18,115 bases of DNA, from positions 1 through 18,115 of the forward strand of contig JAFYOF010000037.1 in NCBI GenBank assembly GCA_017560305.1, in the 5' to 3' direction. Every line of letters begins with the position of its first letter. Position 1 is the first letter of the stretch. The translations under genes were made by a program, and so were the position numbers. The DNA is from Alistipes sp. (lineage in GTDB: Bacteria > Bacteroidota > Bacteroidia > Bacteroidales > Rikenellaceae). Under the pieces are notes generated by a model. It saw only the letters and a list, made by a program, of their open reading frames with translations. It was not told the origin of the DNA and searched no databases. This document shows positions 1 to 7,398 of this stretch, in pieces.

Positions 1-12
1 AATAAATAGAGA

Positions 13-42
13 AAAAGGGTTGCCCGTTTGGACAGCCCTTTT
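13..42. terminator. Bidirectional terminator hairpin after the GH92 gene
   Basis: Ten-base arms AAAAGGGTTG (13-22) and CAGCCCTTTT (33-42) pair with one G-T wobble around the loop CCCGTTTGGA. The plus strand continues with T-rich sequence. On the minus strand the hairpin follows the GH92 stop codon by a few bases and ends in a T-run, so it can also end that gene. The same ten-base loop recurs at 5355-5364. Confidence 0.75.
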
Positions 43-46
43 CGTT

Positions 47-2329
47 TTAGTGTTGCGCGGGAGAAGCCATAAGTTGCTCGGCGGTCATTTTGTAGTCGGC
101 AATTCTCGACTCGGGGCGAGCCTCGGCGGCTGCGCCAAATGCCTCGTTGGGCGCGGAGTCCATCACGAAGGTGAGTTCGCCGCCCGATGTAATCATATCG
201 TGGGTGATGTATGACTTTTCGTAAGGCTCTCCGTTCCAGCGCACCTGCTTGATATAGAAGTTCTCGGCAGAGAGATTTTCGGCTACAATCTTCAGCGTGT
301 TGCCGTTGGTCAGGTTGAGTTGAGCGTTGGCAAAGCGAGGCGTACCGAAGATATAGTCATTCGAGCCAGGGGCAACCTGATAGAATCCCATTGTACTCAA
401 TACATACCACGCCGACATCTGTCCGCAATCCTCGTTGCCGCAGATGCCCGAGCGGGTGTCGTCGTACATCTCATCAACGATGCGCTTCACGCGCTGCTGC
501 GTCTTCCAGGGCTTACCCGCATAGGCGTAGAGGTAGGCTGCGTGGTGCGATGGCTCGTTACCGTGAGAGTATTGACCTATGTTGCCCGTAACATCTCCGT
601 GACCCTCGGGAGTCTCGGCATCGAACATCTCGTCAAGGCGTGCCACATATCTCTCATCGCCGTCGAGGAGTTCAATATGACCCTCAACATCCTGCGGAGC
701 AAAGAAGGCATAGTGCCAAGCGTTGCCCTCGACATAGTGGCTATGGTAGATGGTGGTGGCGCTGAAAATATCGTTTGTGAACAAGCCGTTTGAGTAACGA
801 CCCTTGAGGAAAGAGTCTGCGGGGTCGTAGTAGTTCTTATAGTACTGGGCGCGAGTGATATAGCGCTTGTAAATATCCTCCTTACCCATAGACTTTGCCA
901 TCAGGGCGATGCACCAGTCATCGTAGGCATACTCAACAGCCTTCGACACCGACGAACCCTCCTTGTCGGCAGGGATGTAACCCAACTCCTTCACATACTT
1001 TATTCCAAACTCATCGCGCTCGGCGGTGGCAATCATCGCCTTCATAGCCTCCTCGTGGTCGAAGTTACGGTAGCCCTTCATATAGGCATCGACGATGACC
1101 GATACGGCGTGGTAGCCAATCATACAACGGGTATCATTGCAGTGCAACTCCCACATCGGCAGCATACCGAGTTGCTTCCACTTCTCGATGATTGAACGGA
1201 TGTATGACTCGTTGCGCTCGGGCTCGATGATGGTGTAGAGCGGATGTGCAGCGCGAAATGTATCCCAGAATGAGAAGAGGGTGTAGTGGTCATCTGCGCC
1301 GCTATTGTGAATCTCGCCATCCATACCGCGATAGTTGCCATCCACATCGTTGAATGTGATTGGAGCAAGTAGTGCGTGATAGAGTGAGGTGTAGAATATT
1401 CGCTTCTCTCGCTCCGACGCCTCAATCTGAATCTTCGAGAGTTCCCTTTCCCAAGCCATTGTCGCCTCACGACGCACCTTATTAAAACTCTTGTCGGCAA
1501 TCTCTGCATCGAAATTTCTCTTTGCGCCCTCGCAACTTACCGATGATATACCCACCTTTACGGTAATCTCCTTTGCAGGTTTGCCGAACTTTGCAGCAAG
1601 CGTAACTTTTCTGCCCTCGCCCTCGGTGACTGCACCCAACTCGTTGTCATCAATCTTGGCAACAACCTCCGAGAATGGCTCCGAGAAAACGGCATAGAAA
1701 TAGACCTCACGCTCTGGTGCCCAGCCATTTACCACTCTCACGCCCTCGATTGTACGGTCATCCACCACGCGGAATCTGGCGTTGCGTGTGGCATTGCCGT
1801 TCCAGTAGTTGAAGTCGAGGATGATGTGCTGGTCGGCGGGGTTGTCGAATGTGTAACGATGAAAGCCACAGCGCTGGGTCGCGGTGAGTTCTGCCTTGAT
1901 TTTGGGGTCCTCGAGATATACCGAGTAGTAGCCCGCCTCGGCGCACTCTGTGGAGTGGCTGATGCGTGAACGGTAGCCTGAATCGGGGTCGTCAGTTGTG
2001 CCGAACTCAAATACGGGGTCGCCCACCTGTGGCATAATTGTAATGTCGCAGAGGTCACGCACACCAGTACCGCTGATGTGGGTGTGTGAGAAGCCGATGA
2101 TGGTCTTGTCTGATGAGTGGTAACCACCACACCAGTCCCAGCCTCCAGGTCCGTTGTCGGGGCTCAACTGCACAAGTCCGTGAGGGAGTGTCGCGCCAGG
2201 GAAGTTGTGGGCGTGGTAGTCGGTGCCAATCATTGGATCAACCCACTGTGCAACAGAGTTTTTGTCGCTACACGATATTGTGAATGCATAGGTCGCAATG
2301 ACATAAGCGAGGATGAGTAGTCGTTTCAT
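47..2329 (-). CDS. GH92 family alpha-1,2-mannosidase-type lipoprotein
   Basis: A 760-residue exo-acting alpha-mannosidase of family GH92, calcium-dependent enzymes that trim mannose from N-glycans or yeast-type mannans. The N-terminus (hydrophobic residues 4-19, then Cys20 followed by Ser-Asp) looks like a lipoprotein signal, so the enzyme is probably anchored in the outer membrane or facing the periplasm. Family signatures are in the expected order: WVDPMIGT (29-36), FPGATLPHG (43-51), GFSHTHISGTG (79-89), FWDTFRA (354-360), WELHCNDT (393-400, the motif region proposed to carry the catalytic acid), GNEPSHH (590-596) and GNEDCGQMSAW (631-641). The length is normal for the family. The gene stands alone, divergent from uvrC, with no SusC/SusD partner in view. 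Exact linkage specificity cannot be read from sequence. Confidence 0.95.
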   Translation of the reverse strand: MKRLLILAYVIATYAFTISCSDKNSVAQWVDPMIGTDYHAHNFPGATLPHGLVQLSPDNGPGGWDWCGGYHSSDKTIIGFSHTHISGTGVRDLCDITIMPQVGDPVFEFGTTDDPDSGYRSRISHSTECAEAGYYSVYLEDPKIKAELTATQRCGFHRYTFDNPADQHIILDFNYWNGNATRNARFRVVDDRTIEGVRVVNGWAPEREVYFYAVFSEPFSEVVAKIDDNELGAVTEGEGRKVTLAAKFGKPAKEITVKVGISSVSCEGAKRNFDAEIADKSFNKVRREATMAWERELSKIQIEASEREKRIFYTSLYHALLAPITFNDVDGNYRGMDGEIHNSGADDHYTLFSFWDTFRAAHPLYTIIEPERNESYIRSIIEKWKQLGMLPMWELHCNDTRCMIGYHAVSVIVDAYMKGYRNFDHEEAMKAMIATAERDEFGIKYVKELGYIPADKEGSSVSKAVEYAYDDWCIALMAKSMGKEDIYKRYITRAQYYKNYYDPADSFLKGRYSNGLFTNDIFSATTIYHSHYVEGNAWHYAFFAPQDVEGHIELLDGDERYVARLDEMFDAETPEGHGDVTGNIGQYSHGNEPSHHAAYLYAYAGKPWKTQQRVKRIVDEMYDDTRSGICGNEDCGQMSAWYVLSTMGFYQVAPGSNDYIFGTPRFANAQLNLTNGNTLKIVAENLSAENFYIKQVRWNGEPYEKSYITHDMITSGGELTFVMDSAPNEAFGAAAEARPESRIADYKMTAEQLMASPAQH

Positions 2330-2355
2330 AGGTGTGTAATTATAGATTGATTAAA

Positions 2356-2385
2356 CAAAAATAGTAAATAATTGCCTAAGTGCAA
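2356..2385 (-). promoter_or_regulatory. Bacteroidetes-type promoter for the GH92 gene
   Basis: On the minus strand a -7 box TATTTTTG (2363-2356) is preceded 19 bases upstream by TTG (2385-2383). This fits the Bacteroides pattern TTTG / TAnnTTTG apart from one missing T at -33. It leaves a leader of roughly 20 bases before the ATG at 2329. Confidence 0.5.
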
Positions 2386-2435
2386 CCCTTTTCTACATAG
2401 TATTTGCGCTGAAGGAGATTTTGTGAATTGTAAAA

Positions 2436-2465
2436 TTTGAAAATTGAGTTTTTTTCGTAAATTTG
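2436..2465 (+). promoter_or_regulatory. Promoter of uvrC, very close to the start codon
   Basis: TTTG at 2436-2439, an 18-base spacer and TAAATTTG at 2458-2465 give a good match to the Bacteroidetes sigma consensus. The first in-frame ATG (2470) is only four bases beyond the box, so the transcript would have almost no leader if that ATG is used. Confidence 0.6.
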
Positions 2466-2469
2466 CAAT

Positions 2470-4290
2470 ATGAGCAGTCGTGAAGATATGGTTATGGAGC
2501 AGGTGGCAGCGTTGCCACTTGAGCCTGGTGTGTATCAGTTTCTGGACCGTGACGGCAAGGTGATTTATGTCGGCAAGGCGAAGTCGCTGAAGAAGCGTGT
2601 GTCGTCGTACTTTGTCAAGAACAAGGACCACTCGGCGAAGGTACGCGTGCTGGTTAGGCAGGTGTGCGCCATCAAGCACATTGTGGTGGGTAGCGAGCAG
2701 GATGCGCTGTTGCTGGAGAACTCGCTTATCAAGAGCCTGCAACCGCGCTACAACATACTCTTAAAGGATGACAAGACCTATCCGTGGATTGTTCTGCGCA
2801 AGGAGAATTTCCCAAGGGTGGAGTCTACGCGTCAGGTGCGCCACGATGGCTCGCAATACTTCGGACCTTACGGCTCAATCTCGATGCAGCGCTCCATTCT
2901 GGAGTTTATCCGCGAGGTTATTCCCCTGAGAACCTGCAAATTGAATCTCGCACCGCAAAACATCGCCAAGGGCAAATATGGCGTCTGCCTGCAATACCAC
3001 CTGGGCAACTGCAAAGCCCCCTGCGTGGGTTATCAGAGCGAGGAGGAGTATGGCTTGCTGCTCTCTATGGTGAAGGATGTGCTGAAGGGTGACCTGCGCC
3101 CCGTGCGCCGCTATCTGGAGGAGAATATGCAGCAGGCGGCAGGCGAACTGAAGTTTGAGCTGGCGCAACGCTTCAAGCAGAGGCTGGATGCGCTGGAGAA
3201 CTACCAGAGCCGCTCGGTGATTGTGAGTGCCAAGATTGTCGATTGCGACATCTTCTCGCTGCTGGAGGATGACGATGTGGCGTATTGCAACTTTATCCGT
3301 CTGCGCCGAGGCTCTATCGTGGCGCTGCACACGGTGCGCCTGACCACGGGTGTGGATGCTACCCCCGAGGAGCTACTCTCCACCGCTATTCAATATATTG
3401 TAGAAAACATAGCCAACGACCTCTCCAGGGAGGTTATCGTGCCCTACATACCTTCGTCGGCAATTCTCTTCGATGGCGTGACCTTCACCGTGCCGAAGCG
3501 TGGCGAGAAGGCCGACCTGCTGGAATTCTCGTTGAAGAGCGCCCGCATCTACCGTGCCGAGCAGATGAAAAACCTCGAAATAAAGAACCCGGAGCGACAT
3601 ACCGAGCGACTGATGCGAGCGATGCAGAAGGAGTTGCACCTCGACCACGAGCCCCGACACATAGAGTGTTTCGACAACTCTAACCTGCAGGGTACCAACC
3701 CCGTAGCCTCGTGCGTGGTGTTCCGTGACGGCAAGCCTTCGCGCAAGGAGTACCGCCACTTCAATGTAAAGACCGTGGTGGGTGCCGATGACTTTGCGTC
3801 GATGCGTGAGATTGTCTACCGCCGTTACTCGCGACTGCTGGAGGAGGGGGCTGAGTTGCCCGACCTGATTATCGTGGATGGTGGCAAGGGACAGCTCTCA
3901 AGCGCCTATGAGGTCATCTGTGCGTTGGGCATTGAGAAGCGTGTGCCGATTGTCGGACTGGCGAAGCGAATAGAGGAGATTTTCTTCCCCGGCGACCCTA
4001 TGCCCTACTATTTAAGTCGCACGGGCGAGCCGTTGAAGGTGGTATGTCACATCCGTGACGAGGCTCACCGCTTCGGCATCACATTCCACCGTCAGAAGCG
4101 CAGTAACGCATTTATCAAGAGTGAGTTGGAGCAGATTGAGGGCATCGGCACAAAGAGTCTGAACGCCCTGCTCAAGCGCTTCAAGACCGTAAACAAGGTG
4201 CGTGAGGCGAGCATCGAGGAGCTCACCGAGGTGGTGGGAGCAAAGCGAGCGCAGGCTATCAAAAACTACTTTGCCACGCCAAAAGAGTAA
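2470..4290 (+). CDS. uvrC: UvrABC excinuclease subunit C
   Basis: UvrC (606 residues, normal length) makes the 3' and 5' incisions around bulky DNA lesions in nucleotide excision repair with UvrA and UvrB. Visible parts in order: a GIY-YIG nuclease domain (about 16-95, with GVYQF and YVGKAKSLKKR); four cysteines C156, C173, C181 and C185 spaced like the UvrC iron-sulfur ligands; a UVR-type helical segment (about 205-245) that should bind UvrB; the RNase H-like second nuclease with D402 in FDNSN, D470 in IIVDGGKGQ and H533 in RDEAHRFGI; and two C-terminal helix-hairpin-helix motifs (about 553-602). In-frame ATGs also occur at 2488 and 2494. Because the promoter box ends at 2465, one of these may be the true start; neither would remove conserved sequence. 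A GH43 gene follows after 19 bases. Confidence 0.97.
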   Translation: MSSREDMVMEQVAALPLEPGVYQFLDRDGKVIYVGKAKSLKKRVSSYFVKNKDHSAKVRVLVRQVCAIKHIVVGSEQDALLLENSLIKSLQPRYNILLKDDKTYPWIVLRKENFPRVESTRQVRHDGSQYFGPYGSISMQRSILEFIREVIPLRTCKLNLAPQNIAKGKYGVCLQYHLGNCKAPCVGYQSEEEYGLLLSMVKDVLKGDLRPVRRYLEENMQQAAGELKFELAQRFKQRLDALENYQSRSVIVSAKIVDCDIFSLLEDDDVAYCNFIRLRRGSIVALHTVRLTTGVDATPEELLSTAIQYIVENIANDLSREVIVPYIPSSAILFDGVTFTVPKRGEKADLLEFSLKSARIYRAEQMKNLEIKNPERHTERLMRAMQKELHLDHEPRHIECFDNSNLQGTNPVASCVVFRDGKPSRKEYRHFNVKTVVGADDFASMREIVYRRYSRLLEEGAELPDLIIVDGGKGQLSSAYEVICALGIEKRVPIVGLAKRIEEIFFPGDPMPYYLSRTGEPLKVVCHIRDEAHRFGITFHRQKRSNAFIKSELEQIEGIGTKSLNALLKRFKTVNKVREASIEELTEVVGAKRAQAIKNYFATPKE

Positions 4291-4309
4291 AACCTAAAAC
4301 TGAAATTAT

Positions 4310-5323
4310 ATGAGAAGAATCACGACACTTGTGCTGGCGTGCCTCGTGGCATTGGGCGCAGCCACACAGACCAACGCGCAAACACAGACAAAGAGATTGC
4401 AGGATATCAACATCCGCGACCCATTCATTATGCCCGACAAGAAGCAAGGAGTATATTATATGTATCAGTCATCCTCAACCTCGGAGAACGGCAGGGCGTA
4501 TGGCGGAATGATTGCGTGGAAGAGCCGTGACCTGAAGTCGTGGGAGGGTCCTATCCGTGTCTTCGATGTACCTCGCGACAACTGGATTACGGGCGGTGTG
4601 TGGGCACCCGAGGTGCATAAGTATAAGGGTAAGTACTACCTCTTTGCCACACTCAACAGCGATGTGCGTTGGAAGGGTGCGGTGAAGCACCACCCTGCCT
4701 ACAACCATCGTGCGACGCAGATATTCTGGTCAAAGAGTCCCGAAGGTCCTTTCCTGCCGTTTGAGGGCAAGCAGCCGCACACGCCGCTGGATGAGATGTG
4801 CCTGGATGGTACGCTGTGGGTTGAGAATGGCACACCATATATGATATATTGCCACGAGTGGGTCGAGACGCTCGATGGTGAGATGGACCTTGTGGAGTTG
4901 AAGAAGGATTTGTCGGCTCCCGTGGGAGAGTCTCAACGCCTGTTCTGCGCCTCGGCGGCAGAGTGGTCAACAGGCGGAAACACAGCCTTTGAGGGCAAGA
5001 AGAGTTATGTTACCGATGGTTGCTTCCTCTATCGCACAAAGGCGGGTAAGTTGCTGATGGTGTGGTCGAGTTTCAAGGATGGCGTCTATGCGGTGGGCAT
5101 CGCCGAGTCGGACACGGGCAAGGTGATTGGCCCTTGGCGTCAGCAGCGAGAGCCACTCTTCGTGAATGGTGGTCACAGTATGATTTTCGAGGATTTCGAG
5201 GGTCATCTCTGCCTGGTGCTCCACTCGCCTAACTCACCTGGCGGTCAGGAGCGTGCCCACATCTACGAGTTGGAGGATTTGGGTCACACCTTGAAAATCA
5301 AGCGCGAGATTTCGGAGTACTAA
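4310..5323 (+). CDS. Secreted GH43 family glycoside hydrolase
   Basis: A 337-residue five-bladed beta-propeller enzyme of the GH43 type, which usually act on arabinose- or xylose-containing polysaccharides. Residues 1-23 form a signal peptide with a likely cut after TNA, placing it in the periplasm or outside. The catalytic layout is visible: Asp37 in RDPF (base), WAPEVHKYKGKYYLF (98-112), Asp166 in CLDGTLW (pKa-modulating residue), Asp236 in VTDGCFLYR at the general-acid position, and His289 in NGGHS. GH43 acids are most often Glu; this protein has Asp, as I believe some bacterial subgroups do, but I cannot verify that here. No carbohydrate-binding module is present. It lies 19 bases after uvrC with no terminator between, so it is probably co-transcribed although functionally unrelated. 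Substrate is unknown. Confidence 0.88.
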   Translation: MRRITTLVLACLVALGAATQTNAQTQTKRLQDINIRDPFIMPDKKQGVYYMYQSSSTSENGRAYGGMIAWKSRDLKSWEGPIRVFDVPRDNWITGGVWAPEVHKYKGKYYLFATLNSDVRWKGAVKHHPAYNHRATQIFWSKSPEGPFLPFEGKQPHTPLDEMCLDGTLWVENGTPYMIYCHEWVETLDGEMDLVELKKDLSAPVGESQRLFCASAAEWSTGGNTAFEGKKSYVTDGCFLYRTKAGKLLMVWSSFKDGVYAVGIAESDTGKVIGPWRQQREPLFVNGGHSMIFEDFEGHLCLVLHSPNSPGGQERAHIYELEDLGHTLKIKREISEY

Positions 5324-5344
5324 CCCTACTCTACCACAACAATA

Positions 5345-5374
5345 AAATAGGCTACCCGTTTGGATAGCCTATTT
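5345..5374. terminator. Bidirectional terminator between GH43 and gdhA
   Basis: Perfect ten-base arms AAATAGGCTA (5345-5354) and TAGCCTATTT (5365-5374) around the loop CCCGTTTGGA, followed by a T-rich run on the plus strand. The loop is identical to that of the hairpin at 13-42. It serves the plus-strand GH43 gene directly and could also stop minus-strand transcripts from gdhA. Confidence 0.85.
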
Positions 5375-5391
5375 CTTTTTATCACCTTTTA

Positions 5392-5511
5392 GGGATTGTA
5401 AATCATAGGATTTTTTAGGCGCACGAAATCCGAAAAACCGCAGTTTACTAAAGCGTAAATGAGGATTTCGAGGATGAGTGGAACACCAAAAACACCTGAT
5501 TACACAACGCC
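5392..5511 (+). repeat. Dispersed 120-base fold-back element, copy A
   Basis: The internal part (5408-5501) aligns with copy B at 11883-11977, about three quarters identical by eye. The ends pair: TTGT (5396-5399) with ACAA (5504-5507), AATCA (5401-5405) with TGATT (5497-5501), GG (5408-5409) with CC (5495-5496), and a T-run (5411-5415) with five As (5488-5492). A central TTTAC/GTAAA hairpin is shared with copy B. The right arm includes the gdhA stop codon and last codons. It begins 17 bases after the GH43 terminator. Confidence 0.7.
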
Positions 5512-6840
5512 CTGCTCAAGCATCGCCTGCGCAACCTTCATAAAGCCCGCAATATTAGCACCCTTCACATAGTTGATAGTGCCATCCATCTGCTCGCCGT
5601 AGCGCACGCACGCAGAGTGAATCTGCGACATAATGTAGTGCAACTTGGCATCCACCTCCTCGGCTGACCAAGAGAGGTGCTGGGCGTTCTGGGTCATCTC
5701 CAAGCCCGATGTAGCCACGCCACCAGCGTTCACCGCCTTGCCTGGAGCAAAGAGGATGCCCGCCTTCTGGAACTTCTCGATAGCCTCTGGCGTACAGCCC
5801 ATATTCGACACCTCGGCTACGCACCAAGTGCCGTTTGCAAGCAACTCGTCGGCATCAGCGCCAGTGAGCTCGTTCTGGAATGCACAAGGCAGAGCGATGT
5901 CACACTTTATGCTCCACGCCTTCTTGCCTGGGGTGAATGTAGCATCCGGGAAGCGCTCGGCAAATGGAGATACGATGTCGCGGTTTGAGGCACGCAACTC
6001 CAGCATATAGTCAATCTTCTCGGGTGTCATTCCGTTAGGGTTGTAAATCACACCGTCAGGACCAGAGATTGCGATGACCTTCGCACCCAGCTCGGTAGCC
6101 TTGGTAGCAGCGCCCCAAGCCACATTACCGAAGCCTGAGATGGCCACGGTCTTGCCCTTGATATCCTTGCCTGCCTGATGGAGCATATGCTCGGTGAAGT
6201 AGAGCGCACCGAAGCCAGTAGCCTCTGGGCGGACAAGTGAGCCACCCCAAGTGAGTCCCTTGCCTGTGAGTACGCCTGTGTTATACTCGCGGGCGAGCTT
6301 CTTGTACATACCATACATATATCCAATCTCACGACCGCCTACGCCCACATCGCCTGCTGGGACATCGGTGTCGGGACCTATGTTCTGCCACAACTCAAGC
6401 ATAAATGCCTGACAGAAGCGCATAATCTCGGCGTCGGACTTACCCTTTGGGCTGAAGTCAGAGCCACCCTTCGCGCCACCCATTGGGAGGGTTGTGAGGG
6501 CATTCTTGAAGGTCTGCTCAAAGCCGAGGAACTTCAACATCGAAGGATTCACCGCTGCGTGGAAACGGATACCGCCCTTGTAAGGACCGATAGCCGAGTT
6601 GAACTGCACACGATAACCGATGTTGGTCTGAATCTCGCCAGCATCATCCACCCAAGTGACACGGAATGTGATGATGCGGTCGGGCTCAACCATACGCTCG
6701 ACAATCTTCGCCTTCTCGAATTCGGGGTGATCGTTGTAAACCTCCTCGATAGATTCCAACACTTCACGGACTGCTTGCAGATACTCGCTCTCACCAGGGT
6801 GTTTGCGCTCGAGGTCTGCCATTACATTATTGACATTCAT
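5500..6840 (-). CDS. gdhA: NADP-type glutamate dehydrogenase
   Basis: A 446-residue hexameric-type glutamate dehydrogenase that interconverts 2-oxoglutarate plus ammonium and glutamate, the main ammonia-assimilation step in many Bacteroidales. Conserved sites: K88 in PYKGG, the catalytic K124 in MGGAKGG, D164 in PAGDVGVGGRE, and a Rossmann nucleotide-binding loop GFGNVAWGAA (236-245). Length and the long N-terminal part match the small NADP-dependent class rather than the large NAD-dependent ones; cofactor preference is inferred from this similarity only. The gene is monocistronic, divergent from the small membrane-protein gene at 7053. Its stop codon and the codons for the last residues (GVV) lie inside the right arm of repeat copy A. 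Confidence 0.96.
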   Translation of the reverse strand: MNVNNVMADLERKHPGESEYLQAVREVLESIEEVYNDHPEFEKAKIVERMVEPDRIITFRVTWVDDAGEIQTNIGYRVQFNSAIGPYKGGIRFHAAVNPSMLKFLGFEQTFKNALTTLPMGGAKGGSDFSPKGKSDAEIMRFCQAFMLELWQNIGPDTDVPAGDVGVGGREIGYMYGMYKKLAREYNTGVLTGKGLTWGGSLVRPEATGFGALYFTEHMLHQAGKDIKGKTVAISGFGNVAWGAATKATELGAKVIAISGPDGVIYNPNGMTPEKIDYMLELRASNRDIVSPFAERFPDATFTPGKKAWSIKCDIALPCAFQNELTGADADELLANGTWCVAEVSNMGCTPEAIEKFQKAGILFAPGKAVNAGGVATSGLEMTQNAQHLSWSAEEVDAKLHYIMSQIHSACVRYGEQMDGTINYVKGANIAGFMKVAQAMLEQGVV

Positions 6841-6876
6841 ATTAGGTTATTTGTTAAAGTTGTTCTGTTTTCTAAA

Positions 6877-6884
6877 CAAATATA
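6877..6884 (-). promoter_or_regulatory. Probable -7 box for gdhA
   Basis: The minus strand reads TATATTTG at 6884-6877, matching TAnnTTTG, 37 bases upstream of the gdhA ATG. I see no convincing TTTG at the expected -33 distance. Confidence 0.45.
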
Positions 6885-6970
6885 ACTAAAATTTCGTGTC
6901 GTTGTACGGCCAGAAGGTGAAAATTTGTAATAATTTACCCGCTCGAGACTTAAATTATTGATTTATTGCC

Positions 6971-6978
6971 TAACTTTG
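6971..6978 (+). promoter_or_regulatory. Probable -7 box for the small membrane-protein gene
   Basis: TAACTTTG followed by CG matches the Bacteroidetes -7 consensus. A weak -33 element is all that can be seen upstream. It would give a leader of about 70 bases before the ATG at 7053. Confidence 0.45.
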
Positions 6979-7052
6979 CGATATAAAAGCGAAAGGGAGG
7001 CTCTACAAATTGATGAACACACTTCCCGAAAGCGAAATAAAAACAATCGAAG

Positions 7053-7331
7053 ATGAAAAACAAAAATCCGTTTATTGACGAGAGCGCTTTCGAGGGCGAC
7101 GACACACCCAAGAAGAGCGAGGACGAAGTGCTGATGGAGGAGGCAAAGAAGAACACCGAGGTGGTCGAGGTGAAGACATATATGATGCACGGAATGTGTA
7201 TCGGCCTGGTGGCGGGTGCCGTGGTAGGTATGCTGCTGGGCAAGATGCAGTTCGGCGCAGGCATCGGTATGCTCATCGGTCTTGTCACAGGACTCTGCTT
7301 CCACAAGAAACCCCAGCAGGATAAGGAGTAA
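7053..7331 (+). CDS. Small hypothetical protein with two glycine-rich membrane helices
   Basis: A 92-residue protein I cannot assign to a named family. Residues 1-42 are hydrophilic and strongly charged, with many Glu, Asp and Lys. They are followed by two hydrophobic segments (about 46-63 and 67-83) rich in Gly spaced by three or four residues (GLVAGAVVGMLLG and GAGIGMLIGLVTG), a glycine-zipper pattern typical of tightly packed membrane hairpins, and a short Lys-rich tail. There is no signal peptide, so it is likely an inner-membrane hairpin with both ends cytoplasmic. Start choice rests on the ATG following a promoter-like box and leader; codon structure is clean. It stands alone between divergent gdhA and a convergent secreted-protein gene, with a strong terminator directly after the stop. 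Confidence 0.75.
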   Translation: MKNKNPFIDESAFEGDDTPKKSEDEVLMEEAKKNTEVVEVKTYMMHGMCIGLVAGAVVGMLLGKMQFGAGIGMLIGLVTGLCFHKKPQQDKE

Positions 7332-7334
7332 AAC

Positions 7335-7372
7335 AAAGGCTGTCGCAACCCGAAAAGTTGGACAGCCCTTTC
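7335..7372. terminator. Bidirectional terminator between convergent genes
   Basis: GGCTGTC (7338-7344) pairs with GACAGCC (7361-7367), and inner CAAC (7346-7349) with GTTG (7357-7360), flanked by AAA and CTTT. It starts four bases after the stop of the small membrane protein and lies 27-64 bases beyond the stop of the minus-strand gene. It shares TTGGACAGCCCTTT exactly with the hairpin at 13-42. Confidence 0.8.
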
Positions 7373-7398
7373 TATGATTTGTAATAGTTGAGGGAGGG

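Noticed and set aside
320..793. A 157-codon open frame on the plus strand opposite the GH92 gene
   Set aside because: It is the antisense shadow of a strongly conserved GH92 coding region and gives no recognisable protein.
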